This document shows, piece after piece, positions 1-12,959 of a DNA stretch of 64,000 nt (its first letter is position 1; every line of letters begins with the position of its first letter). The stretch is from Bagarius yarrelli. Taxonomy: Eukaryota; Chordata; Actinopteri; Siluriformes; Sisoridae. Location of the stretch: the NCBI GenBank assembly GCA_005784505.1, contig VCAZ01000012.1:4035011-4099010 (forward strand), in the 5' to 3' direction. The translations under genes were made by a program, and so were the position numbers. The notes beneath the pieces were generated by a model. That model searched no databases. It was not told the DNA's origin and was given only the letters and a program-made list of their open reading frames with translations.

Positions 1-400
1 TTTGTTGGGCTGCTCCAGCTTTGAAGATCTAAGAAGTTTGTAAGGAAGAAATGAGGAGAGGAGAAGACACAGTTGACAGCTGTGGCCTTCTCCCCCATGA
101 AGCCAAATGCATGGTCAAGCATGAATATACGCGAAGTCTGACAGCCCTGAGTCAAGGGTTGGAGGGTCGGGTTTCAATGTCTCCTTCTTGTCTTTAAAAA
201 TCTGGAGATGACAATTACGGTGCATTTGATTAAGTGGAAGGGCGGCACAGATATCCAGGCTCTTGACAAAGGACCAGCGGTTCATGTTTCATTAGCTGTC
301 ATTTATATGACCGGAGGAAGGCAGGGGGAGTCCCTTTACTGCTGAGCTGGGGCAGCTGACTTCAATTGCTATCTTTTAGAAGTGTTGCTCACTTTATAAC
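1..400. other. intergenic block, candidate conserved non-coding element
   Basis: No coding frame is recognisable. The stretch from about 60 to 380 is more balanced in composition than the AT-rich DNA that follows, lacks simple repeats, and contains several homeodomain-type TAAT/ATTA cores (for example near 228 and 291). In a six2/six3 gene desert, blocks like this are often long-range enhancers. This is inference from composition and location only; no alignment was possible. Confidence 0.25.
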
Positions 401-1559
401 TGCATAAAAAAATAGAGAAAGCAAAAAAAGGCATATTAACAGGCTGTTCTCTCAAGCACTAGTAAATGGTACAGAGTAGTTTTCTTGAACATCAAGGCAA
501 AGGACAGATGCACTGTTTGTTATATTTTTTCTACAAAACCTGTCCTCTGTACTCTCCACCCATGCAACACACTACACTGTATACACTAATTGATAGTTAT
601 AATCAAGTATTACATTATTACAAGAGATTATATCAGGGTTGCTGTTTGCGTTGCCTTTCGAGTCAAACAAGTCCCCTGTTTTAAAAAAATCAACACTTTC
701 CTGGACTGTTTATAAAGTCTGCTGTCATTCCTTGCTCCTTTCCTCCCCTCTCCACACTTCAGTCCTGCACACCAGGCTGTCCTTCACAAAGACTGTCTGT
801 AGTTCCCCCTGGTCTCTTGCCCACTTGCCCTAGGCCCTCTTGTTTTTACAAGCACCTTGAGTAAATGGCCTGGTTTATTGGGACAGGTCTCCACTTTAGC
901 CTGCTCCTCCGATAGGCGGCATGGATGAGTAACCCCCATGTATAAATAGCACCCTTCATTAAATCAGTTGTTCTCTTAAGTGAACTTAAATAAAGAATGA
1001 CTTATGCAGGGGCCAGCTGGTTCTAATAGAGCTGAGGTGCTGTCGTGGGATAGGAGGGCTATTATTTCTCCCTGTGCTGGGCTTTGGGTCTTGGGTGTTA
1101 TCAACAAAGCATTAGTAAAAGGACGGCCCAGAAACCTCACCTAATGCATGCTAAGGTGCCCTGGGTTTATTTGCCTTTCGATAAAATAAATGGTGTGGTA
1201 ATTGAATTTCCCTGTGCAGGTTTTGGGTTTAATGGCCATCCCTGATGACTGCTAATATAAGGCAAAGTAGGTGAGTATTTTGACATGACAGAAGCACTCC
1301 TATGCCTGAATCTTGTAAACATACCTCAAACAGCACCAAATGTACACAACGCTTGCTTTTCCACACCTTTCTTTAAAACCTGCAAGCAATTTTGCCATGA
1401 AAGGCCAATCAGGCCTTTCTGCCAGAGCACAGTTTGCATTAATATGTTAGCTTAATTCGCCAAGCTCACTCAGCACACCAAGACACATTTCTCCAGGCCT
1501 CTTTTTTTTCTCACCCCCCACCCCTTTCATTCCCTGCTCCCTGAGACAAGAATTCTTGA
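401..1559. other. intergenic DNA, nothing recognised
   Basis: AT-rich non-coding DNA. Short open frames at 466-833 have no recognisable domain and overlap each other in different frames, which points to chance. I see no repeat family or RNA gene. Confidence 0.5.
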
Positions 1560-1745
1560 AGTGAGCCGTTGTTTGAAAGCATTTTGTGGTCTCTGGCAGC
1601 GGTGGCTGATGGAAATTCGCTGAGTTGGAGCCCTGAAATGTTGCAGCTGTCTCAGAAGAGCACAGCCCCATCTCTGAGCCATGTTGCTTGGCCGGTCAAT
1701 TGGAGGGAGACTGCGCAGCAACATTTCCCCGACAATCCCCCTCTC
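1560..1745. other. candidate conserved non-coding element
   Basis: A compact, less AT-rich block sits between T-rich sequence on both sides. It stays open in more than one frame on both strands (1447-1751 and 1569-1952), yet none of these frames resembles a known protein. Unbiased composition with open frames but no protein signature fits a constrained regulatory element. Inference only. Confidence 0.25.
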
Positions 1746-3560
1746 TCTCATACTCTTTTTGGCTATCTATCTCTAATTTTTTTTTCAACAACACTTTCTA
1801 TGTTTCTGCACTCTCTATTCATTTGCCTTTTAGTGTCACAGCTCCTCTCCATCTCTTTATCTCCCCTTTCCTCTTTTCATTACAGCTTGTCTTTCTGTCT
1901 TAGCAGCAGATGCTATACATTTCACTCCTCAGCAAAAAGACCTGTTGTCTAGTCTAGTGTTTTAAATTTTAATTTATCACCTTCATTACATTGTATTTTA
2001 TTTATTCAGTCTCCTTTTATCTTAAGTATGATATATAGTGATTTTACATTCACTGGAGGCGCCATGCTTTAGAGGCTTTCCTAAATTCCCCCAAACGCCT
2101 ATTTATATTTGATCTCTCTCCCTCTCTTTTTTGTTCTGAAAAGCTATAGTCTCATTTATTTTGTAGGGTAAAAAATAATATAAAAGGTATCGTCAACCCA
2201 TGTCACACTGAAAATTGGATGACTTACATTAGTTTGACTCATGTTTACACATTTTTGAGCTGGGGATAAAACAGAGCTATTCCCCTATCATAAGTCACTC
2301 CATGAGAAAGAAGTGTAAGTCTTTTCATTTATTATCTGTGCATGTGCGCTTTTGTAGAGTTTCAATAAGAGCGATGTAGCTACTTGTCCGGCTAGAGGGA
2401 TTGACTGAACTAATCTTTCACAGTCACAGGAGTACTACTGCCACATACCTCGCTAATAGCAGGTTGATTATCAACAAGACTGTCCTTTAGCACGTCCCTA
2501 ACATCTGCTTTCTGTCTGAGTGCAGAGAACGGAACGCATACACATATACACACATATACACAAGCACAAAATTTGGGGGTTAGTAATTTTGGACAAGCTT
2601 AATTTCTGACTCAAGCTTTATTTCAGAGTTATACACCCATTCACACACACATGCACCCTCAATTATCAATGCTAGAGGGTTAGATATATATTTATAGCTC
2701 AATAGTAAAAGTGCATATTAACACTAACATTATAAGCGCAGCTGGACATACCATTACTCTCTACACTATCCATCTATTGTGTCGGACCTGAGAGACATCC
2801 GGTTGACATGGTTTGGCACCGTTTTGAATAAGCGTTTTTAAGATGAATAGATAACACGCCATATTCTCTCAGTGAGGGTGTGAGTTCCGATGAGCTCTGA
2901 CATTTGTTAGCATTACTTCCTGGGTAGAGTTTATAAAATCTTAGCTCTGTCCTGAAAGGCCCTGTGTTTAGAGCCTCTATATGCATTGGTTGGGGTAATG
3001 TGCTCTCTCTCTCTCTCTCTCTCTCTCACTTTCATTCTCTTATAAAGAGCAGGTCATGGTCTTAATTAACTCACTAAAAATCTCCTAATGTTTTTACTAT
3101 CTTTTGTAAGTCTTTATTTTTGGCCACTCTAATTAAGCACTCAAGGTTCTTGAATCACAGTGAAGGTTCTCATCAGAATTTAAAGAAAGTTAATAGGTTT
3201 TTGCACTGATTCCGCCTATTTTCACATTTTGTTTGATCCCCAGCAGGTAGGGTGGACTACTGATTAAGCCGTGGCATGTGATTTCACTGTCGAACCTCAT
3301 TTCTTTTTTTAACTCATTGTAAAATAGACCAAAACCAGCAGTGTTACACTGTCACCCGCCCTGATTTTGCCCTCGTCTCAATTTCATTCTCTTGTGTATC
3401 TCAAGGTCTGCACCAATCTCCCTGGAAGACAGCAAATGGAACCAATTTTTAGCTCTGGACCAAGGTAGATTTGATGACATCTACAATGTTCACAATATAA
3501 ATGAAATGTAAACATTTTTAGGGCAGAAGAGGTTTAAAAATTTGTTTCCTAAAATCAGCA

Positions 3561-3628
<68 letters not shown>

Positions 3629-5590
3629 TTAATATATATATGAGGTTGTTTATTAGAGCACAATTCCACTTACATTGCAAATCATTTATGCATGATGTAT
3701 AAACTAAGGAAACCATATATGCACTAACGAAAATTAAACCATGTCTGCAACATCGATGGCATCATTGACTCTGGTGTTTTCTTTGCAGGAAACATAAATA
3801 CACACCAGATCAGGAAACAACTTGATTGCGTAAGTTGATTTTGTTTTCAATTTATGTCATAGATTTTGGAATAGTATCTATTTATGGCACAAAATAAATG
3901 TATATACATCAGACATTTTATAGACGCAGGGGAAAATATCAGAATATATTTCAGAGCAACAAAAAAATTAATAATAATTGCTAACTATTGTAAATCCAGA
4001 TATTATTACCTAGCGTAATTTATAGATTTAAAAATATTATATTTTATATTAATTTCGGACTTTGGCTTAGTAATTCAAAAATCAAATCTCATTAGCACAT
4101 TTTTTTTTTTGGGAAATGCACAAATAAATTATTTTAATTTATGGAATAGACGCTTATAGGACAATTAACTTAAGAAGGCATTTAAAATTGCTTTATTAAA
4201 CATATGGGGTTAATTAAATGTAATCATTTGTTAAAAAATACCCTAATGTGATATAATAAGTTTGTTTTTTATTTAATTAACAGACTTAGATTGTCAAAAA
4301 GATATTGGACCATAGCATTATTGTGACAAAAGCCCTGGGATTTAGAGCCAGGGCTGTACGTACTTACTTTTTGTAAACTGTGTATTATGTGACGACCCGA
4401 GTCACATTGCTACCTGATATTGACGTAGGTTATAGAAACATATACACACCGTCGTCATGTACTCTACAGTCTGCTTTTATTCAGTGGGTCATAGTGAGAA
4501 GACTACGACATTTAAGTTTTCCTTTCAGTCTGGATAGTGTGAGCCACCGACAGGCAGTGTTAAAATTTTTAAATTACTAATCGTTAAACTGTGATTGTTA
4601 AACTTGTTCACGGATGGCTAGCCATTCTAACTGATCCCTGTTAGTTCTTTATAGACAAGTGCTCATCACCCAGGCCCTGTTTATAGATGTCATTAGATCG
4701 TGTTTTAAAGTCTGCCTCCAGCTCTTTATCTGCAGTTTTTTTATACCCGCTTATAAGCAGCACGCTTCCTGAACAGTCGAATGACTAGTGTACAGTTGCT
4801 TATAATAGTTTTTTATACGGCAATGCAGAAATTAAGATAAAATCAAATGTAGAAAAGATAGACAGAGGATAATGACCTTCAAAAAATATACTGTATATAC
4901 TAAATTACATCAAATTGGAAACGCTTATTTATTTTTCCAAAAAGGCAAATATCGCTTGAAATAGGATTGCCTATGGAATGGTAGCTTGTTAAAAAAAGCT
5001 GACGTATCCTTGCCTTAACTATCCTATAAATACACAAGCATGCTAGGACAACTTAGGAGGTGAGTCTGAAATTACGTGTAACTGTGCAACACAGCAGGTC
5101 TCACAAAGCTTCTGTTAAATACGACAGTCTGTAGGCGAAACTGAGTACTCCAATGCAGCAGATCATATGCACTCATTAACCCAGTATGACATTGTTCCCT
5201 TAACATTTGCCCAAGTCAGGTTTCCGCTCCTGATCCCTGTCATGCAGAACATTTTATTTTATATTTATACCTCATTATGATCTTGGCATATATTTTATTG
5301 TCTGAAGCATACTAAAGGAGTGTGATTAAATATATTAATGTATATACAATCTTTTATAAATTGTGTTGCTGTGCAGTGATTAAAGGTGAAATTGTATACA
5401 GATTTTAAATGTAAATATACAGCAGTAAAAAATTATAGTTATATACAGAGTGAAACTGTATTGCCCACTGACAATAAAATGAATAGTGTATCAGTTTATT
5501 CCAACAGTGAGAGAGAGAATAACTACAAAATCACACACAATTTATAAAACTTTAAATTAATTTGTGTTTTAGTGGGTAAAATAAGCTTAG
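1746..5590. other. AT-rich intergenic DNA with simple repeats
   Basis: No gene is recognised. It holds a pyrimidine-rich stretch (about 1740-1900), a (TC)n run at 3003-3028 and a long (TA)n run at 3563-3624. The 66-codon open frame at 4380-4580 shows no domain. Confidence 0.5.
3563..3624. repeat. (TA)n microsatellite
   Basis: Uninterrupted TA dinucleotides for about 62 bp, followed by a short imperfect AT-rich tail. This is seen directly. Such arrays are expected to be length-polymorphic and hard to assemble. Confidence 0.95.
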
Positions 5591-5594
5591 CTTG

Positions 5595-6086
5595 TGACTG
5601 TATAAAGCACCTGTCCACCAATCAATCAAGATATCGTATTCCAATCTCTCCACCAGGCCAAGACCAAAGAGGATTCAGGAACAAGATTTAAGGCTGGAAG
5701 GGCTACAACACCATCTGCAAACAACTGGTGAGAAGGTGTCAACAGTTGGTGTGATTATTAAAAAAATGGAAAAAACCCCACACCAAAATAACTGTCAGTC
5801 TCCCTCAGTCTGCAGCTTATGCAAGAGTCACCTCACGAGTTAAATGATCATGGGAACGGTGAGAAATCGATCAAATACACGGGAGATGTGTCAAACTCCT
5901 AAGACAGTTGGGACCATAGTACCAAGAAAACAATTGGTAACACACACCTCAGCGATCGCAAGGTCCACCTGCTCAAAAAAACACATGCAAGCCCCGAACG
6001 CACATCTGGACTGGGTGAAAGTGTAGTGGTTAGATGAGACCAAAATCGAGCTCAACTCGCTGTGTTTAAAGGAGGATAAATATTGG
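5595..6086 (+). mobile_element. Tc1/mariner relic, Sleeping Beauty-like, truncated
   Basis: Decayed 5' half of a Tc1-like transposase on the + strand. The DNA reads through the helix-turn-helix DNA-binding region (RTKEDSGTRFK-like at about 5661-5700, then a block ending in GVIIKKMEK) and a linker (NTREMCQTPKTVGTIVPRK). It reaches the start of the catalytic domain, where DETKIEL at about 6035-6055 carries the first catalytic Asp. There are stops and frame changes throughout, including a stop just before the DE motif. The copy ends abruptly near 6086, so the rest of the DDE domain and the right inverted repeat are missing. The layout matches the Sleeping Beauty/Tdr1 group of fish Tc1 elements, as judged from memory of the family. 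It cannot make a working enzyme. Confidence 0.8.
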
Positions 6087-6089
6087 GAG

Positions 6090-6156
6090 GAGGAATCAAA
6101 CCTACAATCTTCAGGTTGGTAGTCCAACACCTTAACCATGAGCCACCACTTCCCCA
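6090..6156. repeat. SINE/MITE-like fragment (same family as 45884-46058)
   Basis: The block shares a long near-identical stretch with 45995-46056: the 'caaacc…acaatctt' segment followed by 'caacaccttaaccatgagcc'. Only the end of the repeat is present here, directly abutting the truncated Tc1 relic. The homology to the other copies is visible within this window. Confidence 0.75.
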
Positions 6157-9010
6157 TGAGCTTGACCCCAGGAACATCAGTAATGTGGTGATAAGCTGTT
6201 AAGGGTAACCGATTCTTATGGTTTAAAACATATTTAATTCAGATTTAGATTTTTGTATCTGTACTGTCTGACCTCTGTCCATCCGTCGTTTTTTTGGTTA
6301 AAAAAGCCAACTTTAGCATAACTTCAATTAACTGGTTTTTGCATGTATTATGTTTACTCAGTACTTCTTTTCCAAATTTTTTTCTTGTACATCTGTATAA
6401 TCAAAAGCACACTGACATCAAAATGTGAACTGACACACATGATATATCAATGTAATAAAATCTATACTGTTAGATTGCAGGCGGATCTATTGTAATCGAC
6501 AGCATGTATATAGAAAACCAAGCTGAGGAGATTGAAATTACTTTTACTCAAACACCCTAAGCCCCTATCAAATCAAATTACAAAATAAAGTGGGCTTAAA
6601 GAATTAGTTGATGTTTTTGAATGAAGATATGTAGGAAAACAGCTATTAACAGTAAAGGTTTGGCCTCGAGTTTTCAGCCTTACTTATATAGAGGGGAAGT
6701 ATCTGTTTACTTTGTCATTAAGACAATTTGACTGTCGCATGGCAGCAAATTCAAACCAGTTAGGTGCCAGATTGTTCCTGGCATATGCATATACTAGCAA
6801 CCGCATATAAAGCCAGAATAAGTAAATTAGAGTAAAAACACTTGCTACCAAAATTTTTAGTATGCGGTTTGGACATATGGATTGTCAAAACATTATCATT
6901 CGTATTAAACTATAAAAATGAAGACGCGGCAACAAATACAATCTGTAAAGCCTTTAGCAAAACCGCTATTAGGGCAACACGTTTATACAGTGCATTACTG
7001 TATTCTACACGGATGATGCATGTGCATGTGAGGGTGAGTAGTTTGATTAGTCTGACAGTGAATGCTCTTTAAATGTTAATCTGAGCGTTGAATCTGTTTT
7101 CCTTATCAGTAAGACAAAGGCTTCAGCTCTGAAGCTAACCAGGCAGCCCATGATGAAGCTGGCTGTGGTCCAGCATGAACTCTACACGTGTGTGCGTTGG
7201 ATCTGGACATTGTCCCCGTGGCCAGAGAAGGATGTAGCAATTAACAATTCTCAAAACACTACTTGCCCTAGTTAAGACATACACGCCTCTGTTCACTCGC
7301 ACTCGCATGTTCACTTTTTACCTGTGAAGCAGTGGCTTACAGAAAACCAGCCACCTTCACCAGGCTCACATCTGCTGCAATTAACCAATCATTATCGTCA
7401 TCATATCATGATCAGATAGTCATATCATCATAAATCCAAAGAACATGTGTGGGCACGGAGAGTTCAAGCAATTTACACCAACCGTGTGGCTTTAGAGTTG
7501 TTGTTATGTCTTTATATGTGAATGCGTGATTTACATTCGAGCCTTTTGCACATTTCGTTACAATCCTAGTAAAAAAAATCTCCTAAAAATGATTGGAGTT
7601 TCGTTCATTTATAGTATATTTTTAAGAACTTAACTGCAATAGAGAAATTGTATAACATAATTTGCCTATTGCTGGTATTTTTTTTTTTGATGCCTTAAAG
7701 TAGCTTTAAAATAAAGCACTTTTTTGCGGAATCAATTATTTTCTGTCATTATAGTAAATCATAAACATGATGTCAGTGAGACTCTAACTCGCATTTTCAA
7801 TCTTATAACATTCTCCTTCAGTAGTATACCTGCGACAGCTTTAGCTAAATTTTATTACCACATCGAATAATATATATTAGCTATAGGATTATTGGCAAAT
7901 TATATTAGCTTTAATGCAACCAGCTGTTTCTATGCGACGGCGGAAAATACTGAATTCTTATGCAGAGGTGTATAAAGTGTGCCAGATCAGTTATTTATTA
8001 TAAATGTAACATATAAGAAAATAAAAGGATGATACGAATGCAATAGTATGAGGTCAGAATTACTGCACCACAAATAATAGGCAATGTTCACACTAAAGCG
8101 AGGTTTCTAACTCAGGCGACCCCAAACAGAATGATGGGGATGCGGTTATATGGTCGGCTGTAGTGTGAAGTAATCGGGTTTCAGCTGTTGTAAACCAGCA
8201 TTGGAGACGATGACTGGGTATTTCAGAAAAGCAGGTCAGTTTTAGCGCCGAAATGTAAACAAACCTTTACACTGCGCTGTCCTTCCCTGATCAACACGCA
8301 CACAGACTGCGGCGTTATATTAGGGTAAAACTGCGCGACAGCAGTGTTCTGTTTCTGACACTCCCGACCACAATTCAGACTTTGGAGGAAATAATATGTA
8401 TTTATAAAAAATAACAATTATATAAAATATGCGAGAGAATAAAGGCCGCTATTGTGTGATGCGACGTAGTGTTATTAAGAACAACATTCTCGAAAAATTC
8501 TTTCCCTCGCAGAATAGTGCCTCAGCGAGTAGGTTTATTGCACAGGCTCAGATTACAGCCACTGATTTTACAGCAGCAATATCTAAGGTGCCTGTCAGAG
8601 AAACAGAGGCAGCTTGTACGTGTATTTACCCCGATCAGTTACCCAGGACCTTTACAGCCTCTATAGATAAGTTATTACGAACTGTTTGTAATGTTGTTTT
8701 TGTTGAATAGTTTATATTAATAATCATAATAAACAAACAAATACAACTACAAAACAATAACTAGTAATAATATTAATAATATAATGATTCTTATTATTAT
8801 TTTTATTATATTGTTAGTATACTTCAAAATACTATTTTCCACATGTTTGAAACACCACCATAATATTAATTAAATATATATTGCTTGTAAACTGCAATAC
8901 ATATAATAATAGAAAGTTAAACTTAAAAACAAAGTAAAGGTGCTGCTGACCCAAAAGCGGGGAACGAAACGGAAATTCATTAAACAAAAATAAAATAAAT
9001 AAATTTCAAA

Positions 9011-9013
<3 letters not shown>
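6157..9013. other. intergenic DNA, candidate regulatory patches
   Basis: No gene is recognised. Two patches are less AT-rich: about 7110-7240 and about 8090-8400. An open frame of 93 codons (8429-8710, +) has no known domain and a composition unlike the six exons. The rest is AT-rich with no repeat family that I can name. Confidence 0.4.
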
Positions 9014-9069
<56 letters not shown>

Positions 9070-9164
9070 GAGAGAGAGAGAGAAGAGAGAGAGAGAGGAG
9101 AGATGAGAGAGAGTGAAAGATGAGAGAGAGAGAGATAGATAGATAGAGAGATAGATAGATAGAT
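9014..9164. repeat. compound microsatellite (TA)n then GA-rich
   Basis: About 52 bp of TA repeats run directly into a purine-rich GA/GATA tract (9068-9164). The long minus-strand open frame over it is an artefact of the repeat. Confidence 0.95.
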
Positions 9165-11151
9165 GTTCTGTATTTCTTGTAATTATATTTTAATGACTGA
9201 AGTGTTATATTTTTTAATTTGCCATATGAAGACAGTAGAAGAAGAAGTAACAACTACATTTTGGTAAATTTAAGAAAATTAAGAGTTGGTGGCTGAAAAG
9301 GGGAAAGAGATTAGTTCACATAGATCTAGCTGTGGCAAGTATAATGGCTCCCCATCAGTACAGGCCTGGTGAGTCCATGCCCTGCATTACCAACATTGTA
9401 CACAAACCTCTCTGGTTTCGATACTTTAGTATAATAGCATCATATTTACTCAAAAAAGCGGGATATCTGGCTATTGAAACGTTCTTTACTAATCATAAAA
9501 TAACAATTGTAATATGTTATTATTAAAGCTTTTACCTCAGTGTTGTGATAAAACGGCGCAGTTGCAACAACATGATGGCTCTGACAGCCATGAGAAAATG
9601 TGCTCTTCTAGCTAGACACAATAGCTTTGACATATGCAAGCTATGCCTATTATGAGCCGTAACAAAAACCTGATTTAAATTTACAAACTAAAACAGTTTA
9701 GACGTATAGAAAAAAATGAGCATTTTAAAAAATACTATCATATTATAATAAATAACTTAAAATTCGTTTTTTTATAATGAATGGTGCATATTACTAATTT
9801 CTTCCGATGGGGGATGGACTAACTAATCATGTGCAGTCTGAGCATCATCCCGCTTCCCTTCCTGTTCTCCCCTAAAGGAAACAATATATGCATTCTAAAA
9901 CTAATATTAAATCCTATCATACATCAGCAGTATGTGAGCTGATGGTTTCAAAAAAACGATCCCGGTTAGTGGTTAAGCGAGCATCGGAAATTTGTTTTAT
10001 TTATCGATTAAAAACTCATTCTTAAAATGACAATAATTGGTGCCCAGATTTATTCTTAAGCTGGTTGTTGGTTAACAGAGAAAAACGCCATCCATTTCTG
10101 AATGTAATATATTTTGACTAAGCTATACAAAAGGTTCTGCAGTTAAAGACTGAGCATTGAAAATAGAATTAAGCATTTGAGAAAATTAATAGTGATAAAA
10201 GTTCAATTAAGGACTATTAAACTGGAACATCCTATTAAACACCTGTTAATCGGTTGTTTCGAGCGCAGCTTAAGGTTATCAGTGTGCCGCGTTGTTATCG
10301 GCGTTGTGTGGTGTGGTGTGTGTGCGTGTGGGTGCGCTGTGGAACAGTAGCAGGGTTCATGCTACACACCATCTTAACTCAGCGCTCATCGACGCACGCG
10401 CGACGATCGCCCTGGTTATTCGAACTGTTTTTACCTGCTTATTAACCTTAGGGACACGTGTAGCAAAAATTCAGTTATCAGTTTAATATAAGATAAAAAA
10501 AAAAAAACCCAGCAGCGGCAGGAATGATCGCTAATGTATTATTGCACAGAAGATTCATCCTCATCCCACACAAATCAAGATCCATAAACACACGCTGCTG
10601 TAAAGACATTTGACGGATCTGTTAGTAAAACTAATGAAGAAAATATAGTAGTAAGCATATATAATTATTATTCTTGTCGTTATTATGATAGAAGACATAT
10701 TAATCGGTTGGTTTATATATATATAGTATATATATATTCTATTATGATTTAAAAATCAGATAACCCACAAACAATATATAATATATATATATATATATTC
10801 TATTTCACACCATTTTACCGAATCTAATTCAAAATAAAACAAAACTATAGTTTAATTGAATGTTTTATTAATTATGTAATTTTTATTTAATACTACAAAC
10901 ATACCTCACATAACAATGAATTTTACATACACAATATCTTTGGTTGGTAAACATGAACCAAAGACAAACAACTAACTGCTCGATATCACGCCAGTAATAA
11001 CATAAATAGGCTGTAAATAAATTTACATGCAAATTTATTTTAATAAAATATGCATCATCAAATAAACACTAAATCATAGTTCAATTATTCAGCACATAAT
11101 TAGTAAAGCAGCGTCGTACTTAATTATATTCACCTCACAGTGGGTCAGAGA

Positions 11152-11192
<41 letters not shown>

Positions 11193-12959
11193 CTCTGCAG
11201 AGAATAGGCTAATGTGTTTTTTAATTACCATACAGCTGGTGTTGGGTTACTAATAAGTCAGATCATCATATCAAACACACTCTCCTGAGTCTGTGAAAGT
11301 ATACACACCCACATTCACACAAACATTGCAATCAAACCCATGTTATGTCTGGAGGGAGAAACTTGTGTGGATGTACAAAGCGCATCAACAAAATTAATAT
11401 GGCACACGCCTTCTAAATGGCTTTAATAATGTGTTAAGCTCTGTGTATGCATTCATGTCTGTTTATAAGAATAAGACAGGGAGAGCGATGGCGAGAGACA
11501 GATAGTGAATCCTTCTCTTGCGGTCTCAGTGGTCATGTTAAGCACAGATGAAGGTTATGTCTCTCGGCTTACTGTTCCTGTGGTCACATTGGCCTTGTTG
11601 AATGTAGACAATGAGCTATCTTTCTGATCAGTCTCTGTGAGTGTGTGTGTGTGTGTTGGTGGGAGAGAAAATTTGTGTGTTTGTGTACATATGAGCACCT
11701 GAGTGCAGATTTCATTCTGATATATTACCATCTGATCCCTTCGTTTCCTGCCATTGATCAAGTGCTCTCCTCTCATCCTGTAGGGCTGTGAGAGAAACCT
11801 GATGGCTCGATCAGAGAGGAAGGAGAAAACAAGAAAATCGATACGCACTTTTTTACCGTCTTCTATTTCTTTTTTTCCTTTTTGCAGAGGCCTGGATAAG
11901 CGTTTGTTTTAGTGTTTAACTCAATGCAGCTTTGTGCGCGCTTCGAATGCACACAAAGTTTAACTTATTCAGATGACATTGTGTGTCAAAGCTAATAAAA
12001 TAGGATGTAAATAGTGAATTAAATATTAATGTCAGCAGTGAAAAGTTAAATGTTGTGTCTAGACCATAGGTTGATAGCATTTTTGCATTGAAATCCAGCC
12101 CACATTTATCATAACATTCAGTGTGGGTAAAATAACTTTGCCCTCCACTATCCACTGTCTGTTGCATAATTCTATACCCAGTAATATTGTCTCATATCTC
12201 ATATGCATACATTCCATATTCTTCATGCATATCTTTGCCCAAAGACATAATCTAGTATTGGAATTTTGCAAGCTGTCAAATCCACCATTACAACAGATGT
12301 CAGGAAATTGTCAGTCATATCCTGAACTGTGTGCTCTAACACCCGTTTCTGCATAACAACCCCATGTTCTCTTCTCTCTTACACATTTATCTCTTCCCAC
12401 AAGCACCACACACACACACACACACATGCAGACACACACACATTGTGGCTGTGAGTGACAGTAGATCAGCTAGCCTGGCCCTGTAGGGGTCATGACCCTC
12501 TCCATCTGGACCTGATCGCTGTGCTTACAGATAGACTCTCGTCTTGTAGGGTCTTGTAGCTAAGGAACTAAAGAAACCCACACATTCTCGCTCCATGTTT
12601 GGTTGTTCTAGGTAGTGAATAGCATGCCATAGTCATATATGGAAGTGTCTCACTTTCTTAATTCTTCACTGCTGGTGGTAAGTGAAGTACGTTTTAGCAT
12701 TCTTGGCAGCTGGAAAAAATATTCAAATCTGCAACTAATAATTTGGCTCAAATAGTGACAGTAAAATGCAAAATCTCTGTGTAACGTCTTTAGACATCTG
12801 ATTTAAAAAATATATGTCTCTGTTTACAGCTTACTGAATCACCAGTGAATTCGTCTCTAAACGTTTTTGATCGTTTATCTGATCATTGTAAAATCCTGTC
12901 CGCTCACCTTCATTAGATGACCTCCTAATGTAACACTAGCTGTTAAATATACATACGGG
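9165..12959. other. AT-rich intergenic DNA
   Basis: No gene is recognised. It contains AT dinucleotide runs (about 10700-10800), an (AG)n run at 11151-11190, a TG run near 11640-11656 and CA runs at 12408-12444. A CpG-containing patch at 10254-10445 stands out against its surroundings and could be regulatory, but nothing identifies it. Confidence 0.45.
11151..11190. repeat. (AG)n microsatellite
   Basis: A run of AG dinucleotides immediately followed by CTCTCTGCAGAGA, so the end of the array can pair with its flank in a hairpin. Confidence 0.9.

Noticed and set aside
8870..9253. 127-codon minus-strand open frame
   Set aside because: It reads through the TA and GA microsatellites; the Tyr/Ile and Ser/Leu runs are repeat artefacts.
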